A stretch of 64,000 bases of DNA from Methanobacteriota archaeon (GTDB taxonomy: Archaea; Halobacteriota; Methanosarcinia; Methanotrichales; Methanotrichaceae): NCBI GenBank assembly GCA_029553285.1, contig JAKPCO010000089.1, forward strand, positions 1-64,000. The letters are read 5' to 3'. Below, piece after piece: positions 1-8,981 of this stretch. The notes beneath the pieces are model-generated. The model was not told where the DNA came from and ran no database searches. It saw only the letters and a list, made by a program, of their open reading frames with translations. The position numbers and the translations under genes are program-made. Every line of letters begins with the position of its first letter. The first letter of the stretch is position 1.

Positions 1-91
1 TATTCACAAAGTCAGTGCTAAGGTAAAACCATCCTCGCCTAACCAATTTCTCATTGTATTCGCGCCAATTGCGGTTATCCTCATAGGCCAT
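1..91 (-). CDS. Transposase, N-terminal fragment cut by window edge
   Basis: An open frame on the minus strand starts at an ATG at 91 and runs off the left edge without a stop (30 codons). The peptide begins MAYEDNRNW and continues with REYNEKLVRRG and FYLSTDF. The pattern 'W..YN..LV.RG..yl..df' is the usual N-terminus of IS4/IS5-type archaeal and bacterial transposases. The region just upstream (92-125) is very A+T rich, as at the edge of an insertion sequence, but I cannot see a clear terminal repeat. The family call rests on this short motif only; whether the gene is intact lies outside the window. Confidence 0.5.
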   Translation of the reverse strand, partial: MAYEDNRNWREYNEKLVRRGWFYLSTDFVN

Positions 92-211
92 GAAATATAT
101 TATATATTTTCCTAGTTTAAATAGTTATCCAACACAGCAGATATTCAATAAAAATTTGAGTAATTTGTTAAGGTTGAAATCTCTGCGGGATGCTAGGTAA
201 ATAAATATGGT

Positions 212-2935
212 ATGATGAATATGAAATCATTATTGGCGCTTCATCTGATGATGCTGTGTATTTTTTGCACACAGTCATCGGCTCAAAGCTCTTACCCGGA
301 TTCGCTGGCAGGGGATCTGTTATATTCAGATGACTTCTCCGATCCATCAAGCGGATGGCCGCGGGTGACCACAGAGAGCTACAGGATGGACTACATGAAT
401 GGCATGTACCACATCTACGTCAACACCTCCAACACCGTAAAAAATGCCAAAGTGCCTGTTGAAACTGAATTCAGTGATTTCGTGCTTGAGACGACTGTAT
501 ACGTGGTGGACGTGCCTGAGTATGGAGAGTTCGGGCTGAATCTCAGGAGAGATGTGGAGAGCAACGATTGCTACAGGATTGTGCTGAACACCGATCACAA
601 GTTCGCCTTCTTTAAATATAAAAATGAAGATTGGACGGACCTCATACCTTGGACGAGGTCAGATGCAGTGGCACATGATATGAACAAAATAAAGGTGGTG
701 GCATCCGGAGAGGAGTTCACAATATACATAAACGACCGCTGGGTTGGAAGCTGCAAGGACAGCAGCATACGCTCTGGAGTCATAGATATATTAGGCGAGA
801 CACAGGATGCATCGCAGGTGCACGTCGCGTTCGATGATCTGAAGATATGGTCTGTCAGGGGCGTATCAGGAGGTCAGTTACCTGCAGGCGTAAACATCCT
901 GACGGTTGGTGCGGGTAAGCAGTACTCGCGGATCCAGGACGCCATAAATGCCTCAACCGCGGGAGACACGATCGAGGTCAACCCCGGCACGTACAGGGAG
1001 AACATCGTTATCGACAGGAAGCTCACGATACGTGGCATCGGTATGCCTGTGATAGATGCGGGCAGGCTTGCGGATGGCATCACGATATCTGCGGATGGCG
1101 TCACTCTTGAGGGTCTGAGCGTGATCAATGCGAGGGGCGGATTTCTGGGACACTCCGGAATAATGGTCTACTCCAGCAGCAACGTGATAAGAAACAACAG
1201 CATAACGCTATGCGATAATGGGATTGAGCTGTACGAGGCAGGCAGCAACCTGATAGAAACAAATACCATAGTGGAGAACGATGGCAATGGGATATACCTG
1301 CTGAGCGGATGCGATGAGAACACGATCAGAGGCAACAGGATATCTGGAAACGGCGGCGATGGGATACATGTTTTTGAATCCAATCGGAACCTGATATTCA
1401 ACAATGTGGTCGCAGATAACATCGGTGATGATGCATACGATGATTACAATGCCACAGAACTCGGTACCGGCGACGCCAACAGATGGGATGACGGATCAAG
1501 AGGCAACTACTACAGCGATAATCACTGCACAGACTCGAACCGCGATGGAATCTGCGACTCTCCCTATAGCATTCCAGGCGGTGATGGTGTCGACAGATTC
1601 CCGCTTGCATCACCTTCGATTTCTGAGGAGCGCCCGCCGGGAGTGCAGCCTGGGGAAAGCAGATCTGCCACTCTTTCAGGCAGCCAGTCCGGGTCGGTAT
1701 CTCTCGGCGGTGCTGCTGTTGATATACCCGCCGGATCTATTCCGCCCAACGAGGATGGCACCCCAGGAACAATGGTCATCAGCATAGAGAAGACAGATAT
1801 GAGGCCAGAGCTTGCGGAGGGCCTGTCTTCAGTCGGAGAGGTGTATCAGATCGGGCCCGAGGGGACGGTATTCGAAAGACCGGTGCAGATCACCCTGAAG
1901 ATACCCGAAGGAGTCGATCCGAACACGATCATAGGAGTGACGACTTTCAACGCCACCTCTGGAAGATGGGAGCTGATACCGGGCACTGTCGATCCGGATG
2001 AGAGGACTGTGACGATATTCACAGATCACTTCTCACCATACTCTCTGGTCAGCGGAGCTAATGAATGGATGAGAAGAAACGGCGGGTGGATCGAGGTGGT
2101 CAATGCGCATCGCTACAACACCGGCTCTTACAGCCCATGCGCGGGAGAGAACTGCAGGCGTCTTCCGACGCACACAGAGCACGGCATATGCATAAAGAAC
2201 GCCGTCTTCAGAGATCCATCTGTGGCGGGCTCCTGGACCCCTCCGGGCAACTGGATGATACTGGCATATGATGTGATGCCCTCAAGCACAGCAAGCGAGA
2301 CCAGGACGCGCTTCTGGGTGCCTGCCGGAACTTACACGCTGACCGAGTTTCTATTCATCTCAGAGGTGAATCCTGGGGATCCGATGTACGTTCCATGTCG
2401 TCATGCTAAGTCAAAGCCAACAAAGGTTTACCAGATAAATCCGGGAGATACCCTCCTGTTCGACCATCTGGATGAATCGTCACTCCAAGGGGCCGCATGC
2501 TTCCTGCCCGGATACCCATGCAGGTCGTCACTAGCCGCTGGTGCGAGGACCGGAACGAATACATCGGTCCACACAGGTGACATCCAGGTCACCCTGACGT
2601 GGTATGCGAACGCGGACATCGACCTCTACGTGGAGGATCCGAATGGAGATGTGGTATACTATAATAACCCCCAGGTTCCTTCGGGAGGCCAGCTGGATCG
2701 CGACAACATGTGTTCCAACTTCGAGATGGGAAGGCCTGAGAACATATTCTGGCCGACTGGCGGCGCGCCGCCCGGTGTTTATAAGGTCCGTGTGAACTAC
2801 TTCGCCGATTGCGGCGGCGTCGGAGCGGTGAGATGGACTGTGCGCACAGTGGTCGGCGGGAGTGTGAAGACGTACACGGGAGTCCTGAACACAGAGGGGG
2901 AGACACAGGAGGTCACGACATTCGAGATCCGGTAG
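212..2935 (+). CDS. Large secreted mosaic protein: jelly-roll, NosD-type beta-helix, ZU5-like and DUF2135/YfaP-like domains
   Basis: 907 residues with an N-terminal signal peptide (hydrophobic LLALHLMMLCIF, then AQS). Residues about 28-215 ('YSDDFSDPSSGW' through 'FDDLKIW') look like a concanavalin-type jelly-roll. About 230-470 is a NosD/parallel beta-helix with N-N-I-type rungs, closed by a 'WDDGSRGNYYSD' motif. About 490-620 resembles a ZU5-like domain ('DIPAGSIPP', 'DHFSPYSLV'). The last about 120 residues resemble DUF2135/YfaP ('DIDLYVEDPNGDVVYYNN', 'APPGVYKVRVNYF'). Several Cys lie in the last 300 residues and may form disulfides outside the cell. There is no C-terminal membrane helix, so it is probably secreted or bound to the S-layer. 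Its ligand is unknown. The start is the ATG at 212; upstream is a long A+T-rich stretch (91-190). A stem-loop follows the stop. Confidence 0.8.
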   Translation: MMNMKSLLALHLMMLCIFCTQSSAQSSYPDSLAGDLLYSDDFSDPSSGWPRVTTESYRMDYMNGMYHIYVNTSNTVKNAKVPVETEFSDFVLETTVYVVDVPEYGEFGLNLRRDVESNDCYRIVLNTDHKFAFFKYKNEDWTDLIPWTRSDAVAHDMNKIKVVASGEEFTIYINDRWVGSCKDSSIRSGVIDILGETQDASQVHVAFDDLKIWSVRGVSGGQLPAGVNILTVGAGKQYSRIQDAINASTAGDTIEVNPGTYRENIVIDRKLTIRGIGMPVIDAGRLADGITISADGVTLEGLSVINARGGFLGHSGIMVYSSSNVIRNNSITLCDNGIELYEAGSNLIETNTIVENDGNGIYLLSGCDENTIRGNRISGNGGDGIHVFESNRNLIFNNVVADNIGDDAYDDYNATELGTGDANRWDDGSRGNYYSDNHCTDSNRDGICDSPYSIPGGDGVDRFPLASPSISEERPPGVQPGESRSATLSGSQSGSVSLGGAAVDIPAGSIPPNEDGTPGTMVISIEKTDMRPELAEGLSSVGEVYQIGPEGTVFERPVQITLKIPEGVDPNTIIGVTTFNATSGRWELIPGTVDPDERTVTIFTDHFSPYSLVSGANEWMRRNGGWIEVVNAHRYNTGSYSPCAGENCRRLPTHTEHGICIKNAVFRDPSVAGSWTPPGNWMILAYDVMPSSTASETRTRFWVPAGTYTLTEFLFISEVNPGDPMYVPCRHAKSKPTKVYQINPGDTLLFDHLDESSLQGAACFLPGYPCRSSLAAGARTGTNTSVHTGDIQVTLTWYANADIDLYVEDPNGDVVYYNNPQVPSGGQLDRDNMCSNFEMGRPENIFWPTGGAPPGVYKVRVNYFADCGGVGAVRWTVRTVVGGSVKTYTGVLNTEGETQEVTTFEIR

Positions 2936-2960
2936 ATTCATCACTGAAGAACACTGTAAT

Positions 2961-2984
2961 GCTCCGCCCGTCAGAGGGCGGAGC
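2961..2984 (+). terminator. Stem-loop after the beta-helix gene
   Basis: A perfect 9-bp stem GCTCCGCCC / GGGCGGAGC with a 6-base loop lies 26 bases after the stop of the 212-2935 gene, followed by pyrimidine-rich runs (ccttcctgctgttttc). It could end transcription or stabilise the mRNA 3' end. Confidence 0.5.
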
Positions 2985-3068
2985 CCTTCCTGCTGTTTTC
3001 AGATCGATATCTTGAAACTCTATTTTCCGCCTGTGAAATGCCATTTGTCTCATCGAGATGATGATAAG

Positions 3069-3074
3069 TATAAA
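3069..3074 (+). promoter_or_regulatory. TATA box for the marker-16 gene
   Basis: TATAAA sits about 24 bases before the ATG at 3095, the spacing of an archaeal TATA box to the transcription start. The transcript would therefore begin at or next to that ATG (leaderless). Confidence 0.4.
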
Positions 3075-3094
3075 TGACGGATAGTGGCGATGTG

Positions 3095-4348
3095 ATGAGA
3101 TCGATTGCAGAGATAGACGAACGGATTCACAGGGGTGAGGCGACGGTGCTCACCGCAGAGGAGGTTAGGGGTCTTGCGGAGGAGGGCGCGGTCGGCGAGC
3201 TTCAGGATGTCGATGTGGTCACAACAGCCACGAGGGCTGTGATGAGCGGGACGTATGCCGTGCTCTCGTTCGGATTCGCAGAAAAGGGCTCGTTCACCCG
3301 CGCGGTGAGCGCACGGATCAACGGCGTGCCGGCGCATGTGGGTCCGTGCCCCAATGAGAGGATGGGTCATATAGATCTCATAGTCTTCGGGACCGCACAC
3401 AGGGACGGAAGGTACGGCGGTGGTCATCTTTTCAGAGACCTTGTTGCCGGAAGAAGCGTCTGTGTTGATGTGGAGACATCAGATGGGCGCAGCATATCGA
3501 GAGATATCACTCTCGATGAGATACCGCATGCCAGGATCTTCGGCACCAGGCACGCGTTCATGAACTACTCCGCGTTCGTGAACACTGGAAGTGATGCCCT
3601 GAGCACGATATTCCATGCGATCCCCTTTCCTCCGGCCATGAGCGGTGCTTCTTTCTCAGGGTGTGGCATTCTGAACCCCCTTCAGAACGACCCGCTCCTG
3701 GAGGCGATAGGCATCGGAACGCGCGTTCTCATAAACGGGGCTGAGGGCTTCGTGATCGGGACCGGAACAAGAAGCACTCCCGATAGGCCAAATCTATCCG
3801 GGTTCGCTGACATGCATCAGATGATGCCTGAGTTCATGGGCGGCTTCGTGACATCTGCAGGTCCTGAGTGCATAACCTCATGGGCTGTGCCGGTTCCTGT
3901 TCTGAGCAGGCATGTTCTCGATGCTGCTGTGCTTCCCGAAAGATCCATTCCGATGCCTGTGATGGACATCAGGACGCGATCCACTATGTGGACTGCGGAT
4001 TACGCGCAGGTCTGGCAGGATGTGGATCTCGCTGTTCATGTAAGACCGGATTCATGCAGGGATTGCAGGGATTGCATCGCAGAGAGGAGATGCCCGATGG
4101 GCGCAATTGAAAGACCTGTGCGCATAAACAGGAGCCTGTGCTTCAACTGCGGCCTATGCTCGGTGCTCTGCCCGGATGTCTTCCACGCCCGGCTGGGCTC
4201 AATAAGATCGCCGGATGGTCTTGACATCCCTGTAACATTAAGACAGTCAGACCGCCTGCGCGCCGTCAGGCTGGCGGAGATGCTCAAAAAGAGGATACTC
4301 GATGGAAGCTTCAGGATCTCCGCATGCGTGGAGATACTCTCTCCATAA
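3095..4348 (+). CDS. Methanogenesis marker protein 16-like (DUF39 domain plus 4Fe-4S ferredoxin domain)
   Basis: 417 residues from the ATG at 3095; an upstream ATG at 3074 is also open, but a TATA box at 3069-3074 suggests a leaderless start at 3095. The first about 330 residues are a DUF39 (COG1900) domain, related to the homocysteine-forming sulfurtransferase encoded at 28377-29903. The C-terminus carries two iron-sulfur motifs, CRDCRDCIAERRCP and CFNCGLCSVLCP, enough for ferredoxin-like clusters. This fused layout is that of methanogenesis marker 16, known from methanogens; its reaction is not established to my knowledge, but sulfur transfer is the obvious guess. It converges with comE and their 3' ends overlap by 38 bp. 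Confidence 0.8.
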   Translation: MRSIAEIDERIHRGEATVLTAEEVRGLAEEGAVGELQDVDVVTTATRAVMSGTYAVLSFGFAEKGSFTRAVSARINGVPAHVGPCPNERMGHIDLIVFGTAHRDGRYGGGHLFRDLVAGRSVCVDVETSDGRSISRDITLDEIPHARIFGTRHAFMNYSAFVNTGSDALSTIFHAIPFPPAMSGASFSGCGILNPLQNDPLLEAIGIGTRVLINGAEGFVIGTGTRSTPDRPNLSGFADMHQMMPEFMGGFVTSAGPECITSWAVPVPVLSRHVLDAAVLPERSIPMPVMDIRTRSTMWTADYAQVWQDVDLAVHVRPDSCRDCRDCIAERRCPMGAIERPVRINRSLCFNCGLCSVLCPDVFHARLGSIRSPDGLDIPVTLRQSDRLRAVRLAEMLKKRILDGSFRISACVEILSP

Positions 4349-4871
4349 ACCTTTTTAGGATCTCCTCAGGGGATAGAGGAATCACAGGGACGTCTGCATT
4401 TCCAGGATCCACAATGGCCACAACCACACCGCTCCCGGAGAGACTCATCCTGAGCTCTTCTTCGTCGGAGACAACCTTCACATCCCTCACACCCGCCCCC
4501 CGCGCGACTGCGGCCAGATCTGTGCATCTGGAGGTGCAAGTCGGCTGGCATCCTGTGGAACCGTACACACGGTTATCGAGGATGACAAGAAGGTAATTTG
4601 GCGGCGCAAAGCTCGCGATGGTCGCAAGCGTGCCGAGGTTCATGAGCACTGCCCCGTCACCATCGATCGCGATCACCCTCTCCGGAAGCGCCAGCGAGAG
4701 CCCCAGAGCTATTGAGGATGCCAGACCCATCGATCCAAGCATGTAGAAGTTCTCCGGTCTGTCTCTGACGGAGAAAAGCTCCCTGCTCGGGTAACCCAGA
4801 TTGCAGACGATGAGGGCATTCGATGCATCAGCCACCTCTGCTATGATCGCCATCGCATCTATCCTTCTCAT
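4311..4871 (-). CDS. comE: Sulfopyruvate decarboxylase, beta subunit
   Basis: 186 residues. ComE is the thiamin-diphosphate-binding half of the ComDE enzyme, which converts 3-sulfopyruvate to sulfoacetaldehyde in coenzyme M synthesis. The sequence shows the ThDP/Mg motif 'DGDGAVLMNLGTLATIA', followed by 'LDNRVYGSTG', as in the decarboxylase half of acetolactate-synthase-like enzymes. It lies directly after comD with a 4-bp overlap (ATGA type), so the two subunits are probably made together. The last 38 bp overlap the 3' end of the marker-16 gene on the other strand. The 'YGSTG.Q' loop also fits phosphonopyruvate decarboxylase relatives, but the methanogen setting and the partner favour ComE. 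Confidence 0.87.
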   Translation of the reverse strand: MRRIDAMAIIAEVADASNALIVCNLGYPSRELFSVRDRPENFYMLGSMGLASSIALGLSLALPERVIAIDGDGAVLMNLGTLATIASFAPPNYLLVILDNRVYGSTGCQPTCTSRCTDLAAVARGAGVRDVKVVSDEEELRMSLSGSGVVVAIVDPGNADVPVIPLSPEEILKRFMERVSPRMRRS

Positions 4872-5401
4872 CTGCCCTCCCAGAACTTTATGTCAAGCAG
4901 AACCGCCACAGGCCGCTTTTCGTTCAATGCAATGCTCCAGGCGGCCTCTACAGTCTCCTCTGCCTCATGTGGTCGCGGACGGAAGAATTTGATCCCCATC
5001 GTCTTCAGCAGCGGCTCTGTCAGCCTCCCCATGGGGATCTGGCCCACAAGCCGCTCTCCCTGAGTCCCTCGGTGGCTTATCACCATCAGCAGTGGTATTC
5101 CATAAAGCATGTTCAGGGACGCCAGGGCGTTTATGCTGTTTCCAAGGCCCGAGTTCTGCATCGCAATCGCCGGGCTCCTGCCGCCCATGTATGCGCCAGC
5201 GCATACCCCGATGCCCTCCTCCTCTCTTGTGACAGGCATGTGGATGATAGCAGGATCGGAGGAGAGAAGGCATAGAAGCTCCTTGAGGTTCACACAGGGA
5301 ACGGATGCGACGAGGTTTATGCCTGCTCTCTTTAAACCTCTGTAGACCAGCTCACCTGGGCAGATATTGAACATGATTCGTGATCCGTTACAGATCCGCA
5401 A
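4868..5401 (-). CDS. comD: Sulfopyruvate decarboxylase, alpha subunit
   Basis: 177 residues, matching the N-terminal (pyrimidine-binding) half of a ThDP-dependent decarboxylase. Visible landmarks are 'VTREEEGIGVCAGAYMGG', with the Glu expected to activate the thiamin ring, and 'MQNSGLGNSINALASL'. ComD pairs with ComE to decarboxylate sulfopyruvate. The two genes are separate here; in some Methanosarcina they are fused. The ATG at 5401 is the first in frame; the preceding residues MRICNGSR are not conserved in my recollection, so the MFNICPGE start at 5377 is also possible. Confidence 0.87.
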   Translation of the reverse strand: MRICNGSRIMFNICPGELVYRGLKRAGINLVASVPCVNLKELLCLLSSDPAIIHMPVTREEEGIGVCAGAYMGGRSPAIAMQNSGLGNSINALASLNMLYGIPLLMVISHRGTQGERLVGQIPMGRLTEPLLKTMGIKFFRPRPHEAEETVEAAWSIALNEKRPVAVLLDIKFWEGR

Positions 5402-5434
5402 TAATGTCAGGCGCTAATGTCGAGCGCGCCTGTA

Positions 5435-6124
5435 TTATCTCTTCTGGTTCAGCTCGGCAGCTCTGAAGGCCTCCTCAGCCTCTTTATTCATGCCGAGCTT
5501 TTGCAGCGCCAGGCCCTTGTTGTAAAGGGCGATTGAGTTGTTTGGATCCAGCTGGAGGGCCTTCTCATACATCGCCAGTGCCTCCTGGTACCTCTCCTGG
5601 TAGTAGAGGGCTATCCCCTTGCCTATCCAGGCGCCTGCGTACGTCTGATTGATAACGATAGCCCTATCGAACGCTGATAGTGCGTCATCGAGCTTCCCCA
5701 TGCTCACGAGCGTGTTGCCTTTGTTGCCCCAGGCCTCGTAGTTCATTGGATCTGCCTGGATTGCCGCATCGAAACACACGAGCGAATCGTTGTATCTCTG
5801 CATCGCCACCAGAACGATCCCCTTGTAGTTCCATGCCTCTGCATCAGATGCAGCGAGCTGTGTGGCCCTGTCGAAGCTCTGGTATGCATCTCTCAGCATG
5901 CCTCTTGCGAGCAGTATCTTTCCCCGGAGAAGCCAGGCCTGCTCGATGCTGCCGTCCATTCTGAGCGCAGTCTCTGTAAGATTCAGGGCCTGATCGTAAT
6001 CCTTCGCGGCAAAAAGCGCCTTTGCATTTTCAACAAGCTCCTGAGGAGTGTTCTGAGCCATGGATGCATCGAACAGGAGTACAAGCATGAGCAACACTGT
6101 CGTTTTTCTCATGCTGCGATCCAT
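5435..6124 (-). CDS. Secreted or lipid-anchored TPR protein
   Basis: 229 residues. An N-terminal signal segment (TTVLLMLVLLFDASMAQ) is followed by about five or six tetratricopeptide repeats: 'AWLLRGKILLARGM', 'AWNYKGIVLVAMQRYNDSLVCFD', 'AWGNKGNTLVSMGKLDDALSAFD', 'AWIGKGIALYYQERYQEALAMYE', 'ALYNKGLALQKLGMNKEAEEAF'. TPRs make a scaffold for protein contacts, here on the outer face of the membrane. An alternative start is the Met at 6112, which leaves the signal intact. No partner is suggested by neighbours. Confidence 0.8.
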   Translation of the reverse strand: MDRSMRKTTVLLMLVLLFDASMAQNTPQELVENAKALFAAKDYDQALNLTETALRMDGSIEQAWLLRGKILLARGMLRDAYQSFDRATQLAASDAEAWNYKGIVLVAMQRYNDSLVCFDAAIQADPMNYEAWGNKGNTLVSMGKLDDALSAFDRAIVINQTYAGAWIGKGIALYYQERYQEALAMYEKALQLDPNNSIALYNKGLALQKLGMNKEAEEAFRAAELNQKR

Positions 6125-6390
6125 GCAGCGGAGATCAAATATAGATTCCGGTCAGCGGAATTCGCAGCTGTGCTCCCCTCAAACAGGAGATATTCAGAGA
6201 GACCTGTGATTTGGATAGACAGCACCCGCTCCTCTCGCACATGAGATCCCTTCAGATGCTCCTCGATGCCATCATTTTTTCACACGCAACTGCTGTGTTG
6301 GATAAGTCCTGAAAATTAGTAAGCAGAGACGATTCCAGGAATGGATGGGGAATAGACCGGAATCGACATCTAGAAGACGAAAATATGGAA
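6125..6390. other. Intergenic region between the TPR gene and the first MITE-like element
   Basis: No open frame of note. It carries the divergent control regions of the TPR gene (minus) and the hef gene (plus). Together with the element at 6391-6513 and the short stretch to 6585 it makes a 460-bp gap. A TATA-like 'AAGTTATAC' at 6522-6530, just beyond the element, may belong to hef. Confidence 0.4.
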
Positions 6391-6513
6391 CGCTCTTATG
6401 TGTTTGGCAACTTGAAGGTTACGCAATGTGGTTGCTCAAAGCACCAGTTCAGCTCGAGGGAGCACATGCATGACTGGTGCCTCTTCGGGCAAGTCATCAG
6501 ATGGATAAGAGCG
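6391..6513 (+). mobile_element. MITE-like element, copy A
   Basis: 123 bp with ends CGCTCTTATG and GATAAGAGCG. It is flanked by a perfect 8-bp direct repeat ATATGGAA (6383-6390 and 6514-6521), the mark of a transposition event. Next to the left end is TTTGGCAACTTG and next to the right end CAAGTCATCAGATG, shared with six other copies in the window. The centre contains a potential hairpin, CACCAGT / ACTGGTG. It encodes nothing. The intact duplication suggests it is the youngest copy. Orientation here is defined by the TTTGGCAACTTG box being on the left. Confidence 0.8.
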
Positions 6514-6585
6514 ATATGGAAAAGTTATACAACACCGCACACGCAACCCAAAAAAAGATATCGTTACATGCCCAACTGAGGGCTG

Positions 6586-8823
6586 ATGTCCTACCTGGTC
6601 CATCCGCTCCTCAAACCGGAGAGCGTGGAGAAGCGGCTCTTTCAGATAGATCTGGCCGCCAGAGCGCTGCGCGGATCGACGCTGGTTGTGATGCCAACCG
6701 GTCTGGGAAAGACCATCGTGGCGCTGATGGTCCTGCTTGCTCGCCTCGAAAGGGGCAGGGTGCTCTTCCTGGCGCCGACGCGTCCACTGGTGGAGCAGCA
6801 TGCAGCCTTCCTTCGCAGAGTTCTCACAGCCCCGGAGTACGTCGCATCTGTGACAGGGGAGACGGATCCTGAGAGCAGGGCTGAGATATGGAAGAGCAGC
6901 AGGATAGCAGTCTCGACCCCCCAGGTCGTGGAGAACGATCTCCTGTCAGGCAGGATGGATCTCAGGGATGTATCTCTTGTGATATTCGACGAGGCGCACA
7001 GGGCGACGGGAAACTACGCCTACGTATACATAGCAGACCGCTACAGGAGAGAGGCGAGGGATCCGCTTGTTCTGGGAATGACAGCAAGCCCGGGGAGTGA
7101 GGCAGAGAGGGTGGCTGAGATCTGCGCCAACCTCGGGATAGAGAGCATCGAGATGAAGAGCGAGAACGACCCCGATGTTGCGCCCTTCGTCCATCACAGG
7201 GAGATAGAGTGGATAAAGGTGGAGGTGCCGGAGCAGCTCCAGAAGATCCGGGGCGAGATCGAGAGGCTCGTGAGCGAGAGGATGGATGAGATCAACAGCC
7301 TGGGGATGTGCAGGATAGATCCCAGGACCTCAAAGGGAGAACTTCTCGACCTGCAGAAGCGGTTCAGCAGTGCGCTCGCACGTGGGCCGAACCAGAACGT
7401 CTTCAGGGGAATCTCTCTGCTTGCGGAGATCCTGAAGCTCAAGCACGCGGTCGAGCTCGCGGAGACGCAGGGGGTGAGCGCTCTTAGACAGTACCTGGAG
7501 CGTCTGGCCCAGGAGGCGAGATCGAGAGGCGGATCGAAGGCATCTCGCAGGCTCATGGAGGATCCGAGGATACAGCATGTTCTCTCCCTCCTGGAGGACA
7601 CGGATCTGGAGCACCCCAAGCTCAGCAGGGCGCTCGAGATCATCGAGGATCAGCTCGAAGAAGCTCCGGAATCCAGGATAATCGTGTTCACAAACTACCG
7701 CGATACAGCGACGGCGCTTCTCAGGTTTCTTCAGTCAAACGCCTCTGATGCGGTGAAACCCGTTCGTTTTGTCGGCCAGGCGAGCAGGGAGAATGATGAG
7801 GGGTTGAGCCAGAGGAAGCAGTCGGAGATACTGGATAAGTTCAGAGCTGGAGAGTACAACGTTCTCATAGCGACCTCTGTTGGGGAGGAGGGCATAGACA
7901 TACCGTCCACGGATATGGTTCTGTTCTATGAGCCCGTGCCCTCTGAGATAAGAAGCATACAGCGCAAGGGCAGAACAGGGCGCGCAAGGGCAGGCCGGGT
8001 GGTCGTGCTGATCGCGAAGGGAACCAGGGACGAGGCATACTACTGGATAAGCGATCGGAAGGAGAGGACCATGAGGAGGCAGCTCCAGGGCATGGCAGAG
8101 CCCCTGCCTGTTGCCTCTGCTGGCTTTACACCGAGGGCATCAAGGCAGATCAGCATCACTGAGATCTGCGAGCCGGATGAGGACTTACCTCTCATAATCA
8201 TCGATCCCCGTGAGCGCGATATGGCCAGGCTTCTTGAGAAGTCAGGTCTCAGGATAGTCCTGAGGTCTCTGGAGGTGGGGGATTACGTCCTTTCCGAGCG
8301 GCTCGGCATAGAGCGCAAAACAGCAAACGATCTAATCGATTCGATCGTGGATCCAGAGCGGGATCTCTTCCGGCAGATAGGAGATCTGGCCAGAACATAC
8401 GACCGACCGCTGCTGATCATAGAGGGCCAGAACCTTTACGCCCGGCAGGTCCATCCGAATGCTGTGAGGGGAATTCTGGCCACAATAGCGGTGGATTTCG
8501 GCGTCCCGATCGTGCCGACAGCCAGCATGGAGGAGACTGCAGCCCTGATAGCACTGATGGCGAGAAGGGAGCACGAGGCAGGCTACAGGGATGTGAAACC
8601 TCACGGCAGAAAGACCTCCAGAACGCTGAAGGAGCAGCAGGAGTATCTAGTGTCAGCGCTTCCTGGAGTGGGGCCGTCAGTCGCGCGCAGCCTCCTGCGC
8701 CACTTCGGGTCTGTGGAGAGGATCATGACAGCGAGCGAGGATGAGCTCATGTCTGTGGAGAAGGTCGGCCCGAAGACAGCTGCCAGGATCAGGGAGATCG
8801 TGGCAGGCGAGTACAGGGGTTAG
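6586..8823 (+). CDS. hef: Hef: archaeal fork-structure helicase/nuclease (XPF/FANCM family)
   Basis: 745 residues. The N-terminal superfamily 2 helicase shows Walker A 'MPTGLGKT' (about residue 38), 'FDEAHRATGNYAYV' (DEAH box), 'GMTASPG' and motif VI 'QRKGRTGRARAGR'. A central insert (about 200-330) fits the Hef thumb-like domain. The C-terminal XPF-type nuclease has 'GIERKTANDLIDS' with the ERK...D core, then tandem helix-hairpin-helix motifs 'LPGVGPSVARSLL' and 'VEKVGPKTAARI'. Hef unwinds and cleaves stalled-fork and branched DNA. Start ATG follows a GAGG ribosome-binding site at 6576-6581. Length and domain order are those of a complete Hef. Confidence 0.93.
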   Translation: MSYLVHPLLKPESVEKRLFQIDLAARALRGSTLVVMPTGLGKTIVALMVLLARLERGRVLFLAPTRPLVEQHAAFLRRVLTAPEYVASVTGETDPESRAEIWKSSRIAVSTPQVVENDLLSGRMDLRDVSLVIFDEAHRATGNYAYVYIADRYRREARDPLVLGMTASPGSEAERVAEICANLGIESIEMKSENDPDVAPFVHHREIEWIKVEVPEQLQKIRGEIERLVSERMDEINSLGMCRIDPRTSKGELLDLQKRFSSALARGPNQNVFRGISLLAEILKLKHAVELAETQGVSALRQYLERLAQEARSRGGSKASRRLMEDPRIQHVLSLLEDTDLEHPKLSRALEIIEDQLEEAPESRIIVFTNYRDTATALLRFLQSNASDAVKPVRFVGQASRENDEGLSQRKQSEILDKFRAGEYNVLIATSVGEEGIDIPSTDMVLFYEPVPSEIRSIQRKGRTGRARAGRVVVLIAKGTRDEAYYWISDRKERTMRRQLQGMAEPLPVASAGFTPRASRQISITEICEPDEDLPLIIIDPRERDMARLLEKSGLRIVLRSLEVGDYVLSERLGIERKTANDLIDSIVDPERDLFRQIGDLARTYDRPLLIIEGQNLYARQVHPNAVRGILATIAVDFGVPIVPTASMEETAALIALMARREHEAGYRDVKPHGRKTSRTLKEQQEYLVSALPGVGPSVARSLLRHFGSVERIMTASEDELMSVEKVGPKTAARIREIVAGEYRG

Positions 8824-8981
8824 ACCCCTCAGATGGACTTTGAGGTCCCAGTGAATAGCATCACATGAGCTGTGTTCGTGCCATGCGATCCAGGAAGCTC
8901 CGCTCATCGGGCTGGGAGAGATTGGCAGGGCATAAACTCTGGTCTTCGGCCGGCGAGGGGATCATCAGCATTATGGAGAAA
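8824..8981. other. Spacer between hef and the MITE doublet
   Basis: No convincing gene. A short CCTCAGA..TTTGAGG stem lies just after the hef stop. The spacer, the two elements that follow and the 9231-9310 stretch make a gap of 487 bp to the purF stop. Confidence 0.35.

Noticed and set aside
3074-3094. ATG 3074 as start of the marker-16 gene
   Set aside because: It overlaps the TATA box; ATG 3095 fits the family start and leaderless spacing better.
6391-6513. MITE-like copies considered as structured RNA genes
   Set aside because: Target duplications at all seven copies favour transposition, though an RNA role is not excluded.
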